From positions 1 through 64,000 of the forward strand of contig JALIHJ010000004.1 of NCBI GenBank assembly GCA_022984795.1: a DNA stretch of 64,000 nucleotides, in the 5' to 3' direction. The translations under genes and the position numbers were made by a program. Positions within the stretch are counted from its first letter, which is position 1, and every line of letters begins with the position of its first letter. Positions 44,287 through 54,788 of the stretch are shown here, one piece after another. The DNA is from Fabrea salina. Taxonomy: Eukaryota; Ciliophora; Heterotrichea; Heterotrichida; Fabreidae. The notes below the pieces were generated by a model that was given only the letters and a program-made list of their open reading frames with translations, made no database searches and was not told the origin of the DNA.

Positions 44287-47200
44287 ATGTCTGGAGCTAC
44301 TAAGCCTGGTAAAGAAGCAAAGGTAGTCCCTCAGGAAAACAACGACGACACCTCTTTGGCTGGAGACGACACCTCCATAATGGATGACGAACTGCTACTT
44401 GCAAAAGCCCCCATGAACACAAACACTAGAGCTCGGATTTGGAAGAAGTGGCTTCGCCGGGTGGTAAGGATACTATTTCTTTTTACTACGCTGGTGATTG
44501 TCTGTTCGGTGTTTTACGTGTACTTTGTGCAAGTGAGGCTGGATGAAACACTGACTCTTTCGGGAAGCTCAATCACCATCACAGTGAGAGATTGCAAAGT
44601 TAAGCTCACTCAGAAAACATCGGTATCATCAGGCAAAGTTGAGGCAAAAGTGCAGGCCTACGACAAAGACACCCTACAGAGTTCATCGGACTCAATAACC
44701 GTCAGAAACCCTTGGCGGGACATTGAAGCCTGCGAAGTTGACTTGGCGGTGCAAGGGAGCTTCCCGGCTACTGAGTTTGTGTGCGAGCACAAGTGCTGGA
44801 TTGAGCAAGAAACAGACGAGTTAGAGTTCGCTGGACAACTCAAAGCTGAAAGCAAACAGGATGGCGGTGTGGTTAAAGAAGGTCGTATTAAGATGAAAAA
44901 GGTCAAAGCTCCCTCAGTAAGTATTTTGTTTGTGGGAACAGTGACTTTCGAAGACCTGGAAACTGCAAGCGGAGGAACAATCGACGTTAAGGAAGGAGAC
45001 TTGTGGGTGCAGTCTGAACAAGACGTTGACCTTACCTGGAAGACCAGGGAGTCAGGAGCTTACTGCATGGCAGGAGAAACTGCAGTTTCTTCAGTGACTC
45101 CTTTGTGCAACTGGAGCAAACTAGTAGTTACTAACGAAACCCAGTACGACGTGAAGAGTTGTGAGGGCCGAACTAATGTGTGCAACTCTGTTAGTTGCAG
45201 CAGCACTTCTTACTCACTCAGTGTTAAGAACGGAGGAATATACTGGAACAGACTATCTTCAGGAGCACTGCCAGAAAACTACAACTTAGTCCAAGGAGAC
45301 ACTACATTTGCACTGGACTTTGCGTCCCGGATTGACATTGAGGACATTAAGAACAGCACCTTGTCTCTAGACATCAAAAAAGACATTCTTGTTGTGATGG
45401 ACCAGCCTGGCGTTAACGAGGACTACGGAAAGTGGTTGTTTTCTACGAACATAGCTTATGCCCAACTAAAGCCTTGGTGGCTAGGACTGGTGTCACTAAG
45501 TCTTTTAGTTCCTGAAACCAGAACTATGAACGTGAGGATGGTTCCTTATTTCTGCCCACTGACTGGACCCAGAACCACCGAAGAGGACTTAGGGAAAGTC
45601 TGGAACGTCATTTACGAAGAGTACGGAGCAGAGGAGTACCACGAAGTGATCTGGATGGAAAAAAGCTCTGACAAGGACGACTGGTACTCTTTTTCCCAAA
45701 ACGCAGAGTTAGAGTACTCTATGAGTTTGATAAAGCTAACTGAAAACCCCTACTTACTCGCAGCACTGATAATAAGCTGTGTCTTAGGACTGGCAGGGGG
45801 TCTTGGAGGCGGAGTTGGGGCTTACTTTGGACTGACTTACATGGCAGCTAAGTACTACGAAGCAATGGAGCACTCGCGCAGATACAAAATGTGCAAAGGA
45901 ACAGTCGAATCACGCAACAAAGAAGAAATGTCCCCAGAAGAAATTCTTGAACTCGAAGAAGACCCTAACGAACACGAAGTTTCTGAAGAAGAAGACGACG
46001 AAAACCAAGTCGAAGAAAAAGAGTTCGACTCCTTGCCGCCTCCTTACGCAGTGCCTGACATCTTCATCATGCAAATGCGCAAGTCCAAAGTAAATTCACT
46101 TTCAGTGTTTTTGAAAGAAATAGTGGAACCAGTGGTTGAAAACGAAGACACCCCTCTGCAGTTAATCAAGTTAGCCAACTTCAAAGAACTTTATGAAGGC
46201 TTTTGTTTTGTGAACGGCTACAAAGAATACAACCTCAGGGACGAAAAGAACTTCTTCACTAAGTTTGAAATCGAGTTCATCACTCTCAACGACACCACCA
46301 CTGAAGTCTTCCGCAAAATCCGCTTTAAAACTAAACGCGAGTTGCTTGAACAAGGAAAACTCCACCAAATGCCCAACGAAGACTCTTTAAGTTACTTTGT
46401 GAGGAAAAGGTGCAAACTCACTCCTTTCGAAAGAGACGTTGTCTACCTAAAAGACTTTCAGTTCGAGTACGAAAAGTTTGCCAGAGCAGAAAAAGTAAGT
46501 GAACCTGTGCCTGTGACCAAACGGGCTTTAGAATCTATGGGGTCTATGTTTGAGCGAATGCAAGTCACAGCTCTCAGACTCAACGGAACCAAAAGGATCA
46601 ACTTGGACAAAGCCAAAGAAAAAAGCCAAAAACCCCTAGAAAAAATACTTGCCCCCAAGTGGTTCTTTTACGACTTCATGGCAGTGGCTTTGCACGTGTT
46701 GATGACTATTTGGTTGTTTGTTCCCTTAACTGCAATTCCTTTTTTGACAGAAGCCATGCACTACCAAGTAAGTGCAAGGGACTCAGAAGAAGTAATTACG
46801 TTCACGGACCTCAAGTACACTTGGTGGAACATTCCTGGAAAGATGTTTGACATGCCAACTGTCTTTTTGTTGCTTATCATTATTAGTTTTTGCATACTAG
46901 GACTAGGATTGGCCCAGTTGATTCTGTACTACTTAATGCAGAACTTCCCCATAAAGGTTGAAACTTTACTGGCTGGAGTCTCAGGACTCAAAAGCATTCC
47001 TAAAAAGGTGTTTTATGCACTAGCTTTGTTTCTGATTGGGGTGATTTGCATGGCGATTGTTACTGGTTTGTGTTGGTACATCCTAGGCGCAGTGCTTAAC
47101 CCTGACGTGTTTTTGCCCTACGCAGCTGCAGCTATTACCTTCATTACCTTTGTGATGACTCAGCTGAAAAACATAAACACTTTGCGCACTGAAATCTTCA

Positions 47201-50200
47201 AAAAGGTCAAACAAGCAGTTTGGGAGAAACTCAGAGGCTTGATGATAGACACTTTGGACGGAATAGTCAGTGGAATCGAACTTAACAAAGGCAACGTGCA
47301 AGTTCTTTCCAGAGAAAACAGAGCTCTTGAACTGTTTTCCAAGACTCCTTTGGGAAGCATTGCTGAAAGCATCGGAGTCGACCACAAACTAGCTTCAGCC
47401 TTAGCCCAGGGCGAAGAAGCTGCCCTTGCAGCCCTAGCAGAGAAGTTCGGAGTGCACCCTCTCATAGTTGACGGAGTCCTTGCAGCTATTAAAAAGGACC
47501 AGCACAAACTCATTGACATCGTAGGGAAACTTGCCCAAGTGCCTGGAGTAGACATTCCTCCTGAGATAGCCAAGATGATCGTTAACCTTTCGTGGAAACA
47601 AACCGACGTCAACGTAAGCAGTGCTGTGAAAACAGCAACTATTCAGTTTGCAAAAGTAAAAAAAGAACTCACAGGAGGAGCAAATGGGTTCAACTTAGAC
47701 CCTAGAATAGTAGAGGCTTTAGTAGCTATGTCACGGGGTTCTGTTGACAAGATTCTGAACTGGGTTGTTTCTTCAGCAGGGGTTCCTAAGACCATAGCTG
47801 ACTTATTGTACCTCATCAAAGGCTTAGTTAACGGAGGCGAAGAAAACGCCACTGAAGTGTTCGTGAAGATGATGTCCAAGTTCATGCAGGTGCCTCCTGA
47901 AATCGCTAAGGGCATCGGGGCCTTGTGCAACGAAGGCTTTGGAAGCAAACAACAGAACAATTTCGACGGACTTGACGTTTGCATTGACAGCTTGTGTGAA
48001 GCCTTGCACATTCCAGAAAAGTTTCCTGTCCACATAGTTATCCAGCAAGCCAGAGGAGCCCAAGGAAACATGCAGCGACTTTTAGAGAGTATAGTTGAAT
48101 TTTTGAACAGTAAGTACGGGTGGAAACTAGACGCTTCGATAATATCTTCTTTGTTGGCAGCTGTTAACGGAGTTAGAGTGGACCTAGACCGACTCTCAGT
48201 TAAGTACGGGTTCCCAGAAGAGATGCTTAGAAGTGTTTCTCCTTTGTTTTCTGAAAAGAAGTTCACAGAGATCCCAAGGATGGGTTCTGGCAGCCAAAGT
48301 GTCAGAGAAACTAACTTGTTGTCCGAAGAAAGGGAAACTGAAGATCAAGAAGGAATGAAGTTGTCACTGCCTCCTTCACTCAAGGCTTGGGCTCAGTCCC
48401 AACAGCCAGACCAAAACACCATGGAGTGGATGGCTAAGCACTTCAAGTTAACTGGTGAACAGCTCCTGGGACTTTACGCTATTCTCAGAGGCGGCGACAA
48501 AACCCACAAAAGTGCTTTAAGAGCTATTTCAGTTGAACTGCTTAGAAGGATGCAGATAGACGAAGGTTACTGCGAATTCATGAATGCAGTAGTGACTTGG
48601 ATTGCTTCAAGGGATTCAGAAAGCATCAAAGAGGCACAAGCCATGCTCAAGATGCACTACAGAGACCTTACTTTCGTAGCGAAAGGTTTGCTGGATCCTA
48701 GGGACTTGCCAGTAGGTTACATGATAAAGCACCTAGGCTTCAGGAAAGAAGACTTACTTGTTAAAAGAAGAAGGCTCCTTACTTGGGCAGAGAATCCCAG
48801 TGGGTGCCGGGACTGGTGCAAAGCTACAGCTATAAAAGTTTCAGACATCAAAAGTCTCCCCCAGAACAAACGACTTATGGCTAGGGGACAACTGATGCTG
48901 GCAGTGCAGTACCCTCACCTGTACGTTAAAAGAATCCTTGAAAGCAAACTTAAGTGCGACGAAGAAGGCCTGCGCAAAGTAAAGTCTTTGTTAAGCCCGA
49001 GTTTCTTGCCAATGATGCACTCAAACAGGAAAAAAGACGTAATTATGAACGTAGCACGTCTGTTTGAAATCGAACCGCCTCTCATGGACGCTTGGATCGG
49101 AATGGTGCTTGAAAACAACTTCGAAACCAAAATTGCTCATATGAAGAAGTGGGCTGAAAAACTTGGAATTGAGAACCTAGAAGGTCTAGAAAGGTTTTTG
49201 CAGGACTTCTGCAACCAAAGTGAGTTGTTCTTTAAAGCTGTGCTAGGCTTCAGGAAACTCAGCAAGACAGTAGGACTGCCCAAGTCCTTTATAAACACCT
49301 TAGCTCCAGGAATGAGCGAGAATCTAAGCAGTTACCCTGAAATCTTCAGAGACTTCATAAAGGTGTTTTCCAAAGAACTGGGAGTGAAAAACATCCCCCT
49401 CCAAGAGTCAATAGTTAACTTTGTTACAGGCAAAGTATCAGACTTAGAGCCTCTTGGAAAAGCTTTGGGACTGCGTCCTCACTCACTTACTTCTGTGTTG
49501 ACTTTGTTTGGGAACTTGTCTCCTAAAAAGATCCTTGAAAAAGCAGGGCAGCTCTTCGACATCTTAGGAGTTGACGACTCTTTACACACCACAGCTAAAA
49601 CGTTGCTGTCAATCTGCTTGCGAACCAACACTACCTTTAGAATCAACAAAGGCATAACAGGGCCCTCAAAAACAAAGGCTTCTTTGGTGCTAGAAGAACT
49701 TACCGGAGTCCACCACTTACTTACTGCAGGACTAATAGCAGCTAGTAACTTGGACTACGAGTCCATGGCAAACACCATTGTTGAAATGGCTAAACTAAGA
49801 CATGCAGGCTTCAGACTAGAAGAGAGTCACTGCAGAGGAATGATTTCGATGTCCCAAGGCTTAGTGAACAACGTTGAAGACATTTGTGCTTCCATAAAGT
49901 TTGACCCCGACATAGCAGAGTTGCTTGTGAGAGTAAGTGGCAGCAGCAACCTTAACATTACTTGGATGAAGTCTTCTTCGGTTTTCCAGAAAAGCATTTT
50001 GAAACTGGGTTTAGACGACGGCAGAACAGCTGCAGTGCTAGCTATGACCAGAGAAGACATTCAGAACTACGAAGACATTGCCCAGGAACTTGACGAAAAC
50101 GGGTCGATCCACCCTAGCTTCATCCAAGCGCTTTTGGTGATATTTGAGTTCTGCCACCACAACTCCAAGTGGCCTGCTGAGTATGACCCTGTGAAAAAGA

Positions 50201-53200
50201 CCAAAAACATGAGGGAGTCTATTAAGTGGCTTTGCAGACTACTTGGAATTCAAAATGTAATGGGAGCAACTCTGATCATGCGGTTAGTTCAAGGAGACGC
50301 CGGTGCTTTAGGGTTAGTTTTCTCAAAACTAGGCTGGACTGGTCTTGAAAGAGCTTACTACGCCAGTTTGGCCTGCTTGGTTAACCAGGTTCCTTTCCAG
50401 TCACAGTTTGATTCCAAAGAGCAATTTGCGTGGATGTCCTTTAAGCACTTTGACTCAGTAGTAGGCAACTTGTCATCACTCTTTAAAGTAAGTCCCAAAG
50501 CGCTTGAGTTAATTATAAAAGCAGCAAGGTACGACTCTGGGGCTTTAGCTTGGATGAGGAACGTTGCTGGTTTCAGTACTATCAAAGACACTGTTAAGTT
50601 TATGGACGAACTCATAAGCCAAGAAGCAGTGGAGAGCGAAGAAGACGACCAAGACTTTGAGTACTTAGAAGACGACAACATGAGTATGTCAGGTTCAGAA
50701 ACCACAAGTCAGTACTCCGGAGGAGAAGAGTCTAGTGTCACCGACCTGACTTTAGTGATGCAAGGAGACTTAGTGGAAAAGGATGACGATGAAACTAAAC
50801 AAAAGAGGTTGCAAGACCTAGCGGAGGCCCTCAATGCTAAGTCTGGAGAAGGACACCGCAAAATTGACTCTGACGAAGTGAAGTTCTTTCTTAGTTTAGC
50901 CCAAGGCCGGACTGACCAACTAGCAAACCTGAGCATGTACCTAAACACCATTTACGAAGGAGACCCCCCCATAAGCTTTGTAACGGCTAAAGAAATCATA
51001 GCTATTTCATCAGGAAAAATAGAAGCTGTGAAGGACTTAAACGGAACAGACTTGCTTTACGGACTGGACCAAGAAGATGCCTTGAAGCAGGACGAAGAAG
51101 ACCTAGAGTCGAGTGTGCTGCACTTCTTTGGGTTTTCTCCTGATGACCCCGAACTCCAACTTATCATTAGACTTGCAGCAGGCGACTACACTTGCTGGGA
51201 CATCAAGAACGACAACGGGCAGTCCTTCAGCAACAGAATCCACCCTAACTTGAAACTCATCAAAGCAATCACAGCACTCTGCGCAAAGGACCCCCACGGA
51301 GTGCCTGAAACCTTAGAGGCACTATCCAACTACTTAGAACTGGACAACGAAATGCTTTTAATTCTTGTGATGATTTCTCTGAACGCCGTTGACAAACTCC
51401 CCGCAGGAATAGTGCCCCTTGCACAACGACTAGAAGTAGACAGTGCTGTGTCTGCTGCGTTCATTCCTAGCTGCTATAAAAACACTGAAAGCCTCGAAAT
51501 TGCAATTCAGCCTATGTGCGAAAGACTCACAGCCGCCCCTACAAACCCAACTATAGTGGCTGCAGTGTTCCAAGCTATGCGGGGCGACTTAAACGCCTGG
51601 GTGAACTTAGGAATCTACTTTTTGGGGATCCACAGAGACCAAGACAAGGAAAACAACGAAGTTCTACTGGCACTTAGGGCTATCGAGCAGATACTTTCGG
51701 GCAAAATGCAAACTGAACTTAAAGAAAGCATGTTGAAAGCTTCACCAGACTCAAGAGAACCTGAAATACTAGCTGGAGGTGAAGGGGACATTGAAATGGT
51801 GCCAATTGGAGACTTTGTGAACAAGCAAAGAATGCTTCTACTCAAAAAACTTGGCTTTGACAAGTTCATCAACAACCCAGTTTTAAGAAGAGTCATAAAG
51901 CCTGAAAACAGAGCCCAAGCTGCAGGGATCATGATGGACTTGATTTTAGGAATCTCCAAAAAAGACATCGAAGTTGTTCCGCTTGTACTTAGTTTCATTG
52001 GAGAAGGCGCTAAGCAAAACGAACTCATCAAAGCTCTGGTGAGTCTTTTCAACGGAAACTCCTCTGCAGTAGTGAGTGCTACAGATACCATTGAAGAGTA
52101 CTTAGAAAGCACAGGTTTAGAGTTGCCTCCGGGTGTACTCCAAGCTATCGTAGGTGCTGTAAAGAAGTTCCCTGTAGTTATGGCTAGAGGAGTTACTCGT
52201 GCTGCTAAAAAGATAATGGAAACCCACACAAGCTGGGGCTCAGCCTACACAGAAGGCATTCCAGACTTGCTTTTGTCTATAATGTCCAGGAAACTAGATG
52301 ACGACTACGAAGAGTACCTGGAAGCTATGGTGCCTTTTGTGGAAAAATTGATAAAGAAAAAGTCTTCCCCTGACGACCCTGCCTTTAAGATGCTGATGCT
52401 TTTCATCATGGGAGAACTCAAGCAGTTCATTACTTTGGCTGCTAAAGAGTTCGGGTTACCTGAACAAGGACTCAAGGAAATCATGTCACTCAGCACTATC
52501 AAAAACCCCCTTAATATGGGTAGTTTCCCTTGGATCACTTCCAAGATCCACGAAATGGTTCCTCAAGTTCCTAAAGATGTCTTAGAAGCCCTTATCAAAC
52601 TCCTGGGCAACAAAGAAGAGGACCTTGACGCAGGCAGACAAGGGATGGGAACTACGCTTTACAAGGTCATGAACCACGTGATAAGTATGCTTCCAAAGCA
52701 GTACCGCTTAGCAGGACTGTCTTCAGACGACGTTTTGGACTCTGACTTGGACCTTGGGGAGTGTCCTGAAGTGAAGATTTTGGACTCGTTCTTTTTGGTG
52801 TGCACTGACCCTCACAAGTACAAAAACTCTGTACTAGCAGCAATGCCTAACTTAGGAAGAGCCCTGATGCCAGAAGTAGCTCCTGACGCTTTGAACCTAC
52901 TTACAGGTTTGGTTTCTTTGTTCCAGTCAGATAACAACCCTGAAGGAAGGGAAAGGGCTATTTTAAAGCTAGCTGCAGCCTTCGGAATAGAAGATTCCAT
53001 AGTTAAAGGACTTGTTTCGCTGTCCAAAGGAGACTGGATGGGGCTTGCTGAGATGGCAAGTCGCTTCTGCGAATTCGACCCTGCTAAGATCCAACAACTC
53101 GTCCAAGTGGTTAAGCGACTCAAAATCATTAGTGACTCAGAAGAGAAGATGGACGAACTTGACGACAAAAACAGCCTTAAAAGACTGAAAGAAAAAATTG

Positions 53201-53703
53201 ACGCTGGAGGAGACGTGGAACAGATCTTCCACATGCTTGACGCTGACGGCTCAGGCAGTCTGGACTTTGAAGAGTTCTCTGAGGTCATGAAGTTCTTTGA
53301 CTTGCAGTTTTCTCAACAAAGACTGCTTGAAATATTTTCCAAGTTTGATGAGGACGGGAGTGCTTCTATGAACGTGCAGGAGTTCGACAACGCTGTTAAC
53401 TTTATCAAGTCACAGATTTCAAACGGTGCTATGGACTACTTGGGACTGAGCAAAAACAAACTTTTAGCAGTGTTTGCAGTGTCGGTGTCTTTGTTGCTTT
53501 TCTTGTTTGCTTTTATCTTTTTGGGCATCATAGGGTTTATCTCAGCAAGTCAGTTCGGTACGGTTGTGAACTCTATGCTTCCGTTGAGTTCTGGAGGAGT
53601 GCTTTCGAAACTTAGGTCTCCTGGGAACATAGACAGCAAGTTTGGTGAAATCAAGGAAAAGATCCTCAAGGTGCTCAACGTTCTGACTATCAACGACCTT
53701 TAA
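44287..53703 (+). CDS. Giant multi-pass EF-hand protein with alpha-solenoid repeats
   Basis: A 3138-aa intron-free protein I do not recognise. Layout: cytosolic tail with basic RARIWKKWLRRVVR; TM1 (59-81); a ~400-residue cysteine-bearing ectodomain, possibly beta-rich (GGTIDVKEGDLWV); glycine-rich TM2 (~489-515); an acidic cytosolic segment; hydrophobic helices at ~793-818, 858-882, 908-930 and 939-957; then ~1950 residues (about 1000-2950) of two-helix units repeating every ~31-45 residues. Units follow G-V/F-x-P-x-I-V-x-x-L-V-A-L-x-x-G-x4-L, e.g. GVHPLIVDGVLAAI, DPRIVEALVAMSRGS and MARG/LVQGD variants. Near the end are two canonical EF-hands (DADGSGSLDFEE 2985-2996; DEDGSASMNVQE 3021-3032) and a last TM (3059-3085). 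A calcium-regulated membrane scaffold is inferred. Confidence 0.85.
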   Translation: MSGATKPGKEAKVVPQENNDDTSLAGDDTSIMDDELLLAKAPMNTNTRARIWKKWLRRVVRILFLFTTLVIVCSVFYVYFVQVRLDETLTLSGSSITITVRDCKVKLTQKTSVSSGKVEAKVQAYDKDTLQSSSDSITVRNPWRDIEACEVDLAVQGSFPATEFVCEHKCWIEQETDELEFAGQLKAESKQDGGVVKEGRIKMKKVKAPSVSILFVGTVTFEDLETASGGTIDVKEGDLWVQSEQDVDLTWKTRESGAYCMAGETAVSSVTPLCNWSKLVVTNETQYDVKSCEGRTNVCNSVSCSSTSYSLSVKNGGIYWNRLSSGALPENYNLVQGDTTFALDFASRIDIEDIKNSTLSLDIKKDILVVMDQPGVNEDYGKWLFSTNIAYAQLKPWWLGLVSLSLLVPETRTMNVRMVPYFCPLTGPRTTEEDLGKVWNVIYEEYGAEEYHEVIWMEKSSDKDDWYSFSQNAELEYSMSLIKLTENPYLLAALIISCVLGLAGGLGGGVGAYFGLTYMAAKYYEAMEHSRRYKMCKGTVESRNKEEMSPEEILELEEDPNEHEVSEEEDDENQVEEKEFDSLPPPYAVPDIFIMQMRKSKVNSLSVFLKEIVEPVVENEDTPLQLIKLANFKELYEGFCFVNGYKEYNLRDEKNFFTKFEIEFITLNDTTTEVFRKIRFKTKRELLEQGKLHQMPNEDSLSYFVRKRCKLTPFERDVVYLKDFQFEYEKFARAEKVSEPVPVTKRALESMGSMFERMQVTALRLNGTKRINLDKAKEKSQKPLEKILAPKWFFYDFMAVALHVLMTIWLFVPLTAIPFLTEAMHYQVSARDSEEVITFTDLKYTWWNIPGKMFDMPTVFLLLIIISFCILGLGLAQLILYYLMQNFPIKVETLLAGVSGLKSIPKKVFYALALFLIGVICMAIVTGLCWYILGAVLNPDVFLPYAAAAITFITFVMTQLKNINTLRTEIFKKVKQAVWEKLRGLMIDTLDGIVSGIELNKGNVQVLSRENRALELFSKTPLGSIAESIGVDHKLASALAQGEEAALAALAEKFGVHPLIVDGVLAAIKKDQHKLIDIVGKLAQVPGVDIPPEIAKMIVNLSWKQTDVNVSSAVKTATIQFAKVKKELTGGANGFNLDPRIVEALVAMSRGSVDKILNWVVSSAGVPKTIADLLYLIKGLVNGGEENATEVFVKMMSKFMQVPPEIAKGIGALCNEGFGSKQQNNFDGLDVCIDSLCEALHIPEKFPVHIVIQQARGAQGNMQRLLESIVEFLNSKYGWKLDASIISSLLAAVNGVRVDLDRLSVKYGFPEEMLRSVSPLFSEKKFTEIPRMGSGSQSVRETNLLSEERETEDQEGMKLSLPPSLKAWAQSQQPDQNTMEWMAKHFKLTGEQLLGLYAILRGGDKTHKSALRAISVELLRRMQIDEGYCEFMNAVVTWIASRDSESIKEAQAMLKMHYRDLTFVAKGLLDPRDLPVGYMIKHLGFRKEDLLVKRRRLLTWAENPSGCRDWCKATAIKVSDIKSLPQNKRLMARGQLMLAVQYPHLYVKRILESKLKCDEEGLRKVKSLLSPSFLPMMHSNRKKDVIMNVARLFEIEPPLMDAWIGMVLENNFETKIAHMKKWAEKLGIENLEGLERFLQDFCNQSELFFKAVLGFRKLSKTVGLPKSFINTLAPGMSENLSSYPEIFRDFIKVFSKELGVKNIPLQESIVNFVTGKVSDLEPLGKALGLRPHSLTSVLTLFGNLSPKKILEKAGQLFDILGVDDSLHTTAKTLLSICLRTNTTFRINKGITGPSKTKASLVLEELTGVHHLLTAGLIAASNLDYESMANTIVEMAKLRHAGFRLEESHCRGMISMSQGLVNNVEDICASIKFDPDIAELLVRVSGSSNLNITWMKSSSVFQKSILKLGLDDGRTAAVLAMTREDIQNYEDIAQELDENGSIHPSFIQALLVIFEFCHHNSKWPAEYDPVKKTKNMRESIKWLCRLLGIQNVMGATLIMRLVQGDAGALGLVFSKLGWTGLERAYYASLACLVNQVPFQSQFDSKEQFAWMSFKHFDSVVGNLSSLFKVSPKALELIIKAARYDSGALAWMRNVAGFSTIKDTVKFMDELISQEAVESEEDDQDFEYLEDDNMSMSGSETTSQYSGGEESSVTDLTLVMQGDLVEKDDDETKQKRLQDLAEALNAKSGEGHRKIDSDEVKFFLSLAQGRTDQLANLSMYLNTIYEGDPPISFVTAKEIIAISSGKIEAVKDLNGTDLLYGLDQEDALKQDEEDLESSVLHFFGFSPDDPELQLIIRLAAGDYTCWDIKNDNGQSFSNRIHPNLKLIKAITALCAKDPHGVPETLEALSNYLELDNEMLLILVMISLNAVDKLPAGIVPLAQRLEVDSAVSAAFIPSCYKNTESLEIAIQPMCERLTAAPTNPTIVAAVFQAMRGDLNAWVNLGIYFLGIHRDQDKENNEVLLALRAIEQILSGKMQTELKESMLKASPDSREPEILAGGEGDIEMVPIGDFVNKQRMLLLKKLGFDKFINNPVLRRVIKPENRAQAAGIMMDLILGISKKDIEVVPLVLSFIGEGAKQNELIKALVSLFNGNSSAVVSATDTIEEYLESTGLELPPGVLQAIVGAVKKFPVVMARGVTRAAKKIMETHTSWGSAYTEGIPDLLLSIMSRKLDDDYEEYLEAMVPFVEKLIKKKSSPDDPAFKMLMLFIMGELKQFITLAAKEFGLPEQGLKEIMSLSTIKNPLNMGSFPWITSKIHEMVPQVPKDVLEALIKLLGNKEEDLDAGRQGMGTTLYKVMNHVISMLPKQYRLAGLSSDDVLDSDLDLGECPEVKILDSFFLVCTDPHKYKNSVLAAMPNLGRALMPEVAPDALNLLTGLVSLFQSDNNPEGRERAILKLAAAFGIEDSIVKGLVSLSKGDWMGLAEMASRFCEFDPAKIQQLVQVVKRLKIISDSEEKMDELDDKNSLKRLKEKIDAGGDVEQIFHMLDADGSGSLDFEEFSEVMKFFDLQFSQQRLLEIFSKFDEDGSASMNVQEFDNAVNFIKSQISNGAMDYLGLSKNKLLAVFAVSVSLLLFLFAFIFLGIIGFISASQFGTVVNSMLPLSSGGVLSKLRSPGNIDSKFGEIKEKILKVLNVLTINDL

Positions 53704-53725
53704 CTAATATAACGTTAGAATTTAA

Positions 53726-54781
53726 ATGATGGACAGACCTAAGTCTAAACTGCCTAGTTTGAAAAAGCACATTCGGAGGATTTCACAGTCTTCTTATGTG
53801 CCCAGTTCTATTCCTTCTTCTATAGACACAGAAGCTGTTTTGTATAACTCACCTCCTAAATTCCTAGGTTTCAGTTCTAACTGCCAACCAAACAAACTTT
53901 ACGACCTTAAAGAGTTTCTGCCTTCGCCCAAAGCACTTGACTTAAAGCCTTATTTGCCACAGCCCCTTCCTTTCCTCTCCAAAGAAAACATTCCTCCCAG
54001 GGCCACAGCTGTGCAAACTTCCATGTCAAGTCCTTTCAAGTCAAAAGACTCTTTTCAAAACCCTATGATTTCAATCACCTCTGACAACACCAAAAAGACA
54101 CCTAGGTCGCCTATCCACGGACGAAGGAACACTGCTGACTTTAACTACCCCACAAGTCCTGACTTGTCCATTCCTGAGATGAAAAAGGTCAAAGAAGTTC
54201 CTGTCAACCTGCAACTCTATGACAGCAAAAAGGTGTCTTTAGAAAACACACTGCACCACTCCAACAAACAGTCCACCGGAAAAGCTTACTGGAGCATCAC
54301 TCCTAAGTTCCAAAAAGACTGCTTTGTGCAAGAAGAAAACTCCTTTTCAGAGTTTGAGTCCCAGACTGTGAGGAACCTGCTTATTTGCACGTGCATCTAC
54401 GCTGGGTCGCTCTACGAGCATTTTGAAGACTGCAGGGAATTTGAAATTCCGTGCTATCCTGAGTGGGAAAGGCCAAGGAGACTTGGTTTGCTTGAGAGTG
54501 TGTTAGTTATACAGAGGGCAGTTCGTGAGTACTTGGCTAACAAGAAACAAAAAACTCAGTCAAAAAAGAGGATGCTAAAACAAAGCTCAGTGGGCTCCAT
54601 TCACCAAATCAACCCTCCACACACCCTTGAGACTTCGCAGCACATTAACTCTTCTAGAGACTTTCAAAGCTTCAAAGGGTCTGGCACTCTCTTCAGGTAC
54701 GAAGAAAACTCTTCTCTGGACTTCATGGAACCAATGCGCATCCAAAAAGACTTCTTCAAAAACTTCATTGAAGGTAACTAA
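53726..54781 (+). CDS. IQ-motif protein, unknown
   Basis: A 351-aa, mostly disordered S/P/K-rich protein. A single IQ-like motif lies at ~259-275 (VLVIQRAVREYLANKK), which could bind calmodulin or centrin. A cysteine-bearing segment (LLICTCIYAGSLYEHFEDC) precedes it. The gene begins ATGATG; either Met could start. It is flanked by the giant EF-hand gene (22 bp) and the Sfi1-like gene (7 bp), all on the same strand; a shared calcium-binding theme is suggestive only. Confidence 0.7.
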   Translation: MMDRPKSKLPSLKKHIRRISQSSYVPSSIPSSIDTEAVLYNSPPKFLGFSSNCQPNKLYDLKEFLPSPKALDLKPYLPQPLPFLSKENIPPRATAVQTSMSSPFKSKDSFQNPMISITSDNTKKTPRSPIHGRRNTADFNYPTSPDLSIPEMKKVKEVPVNLQLYDSKKVSLENTLHHSNKQSTGKAYWSITPKFQKDCFVQEENSFSEFESQTVRNLLICTCIYAGSLYEHFEDCREFEIPCYPEWERPRRLGLLESVLVIQRAVREYLANKKQKTQSKKRMLKQSSVGSIHQINPPHTLETSQHINSSRDFQSFKGSGTLFRYEENSSLDFMEPMRIQKDFFKNFIEGN

Positions 54782-54788
54782 TATAAAT

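Noticed and set aside
47643-48266. 207-codon antisense frame inside the giant gene
   Set aside because: It mirrors the coding frame of the giant protein, has no domain and no start context; the same holds for 51615-52229 and 52812-53288.
54627-54788. N-terminal extension of the Sfi1-like gene
   Set aside because: It begins at TTG and overlaps the upstream IQ gene; ATG 54789 directly follows that gene and has the usual A/T-rich context.
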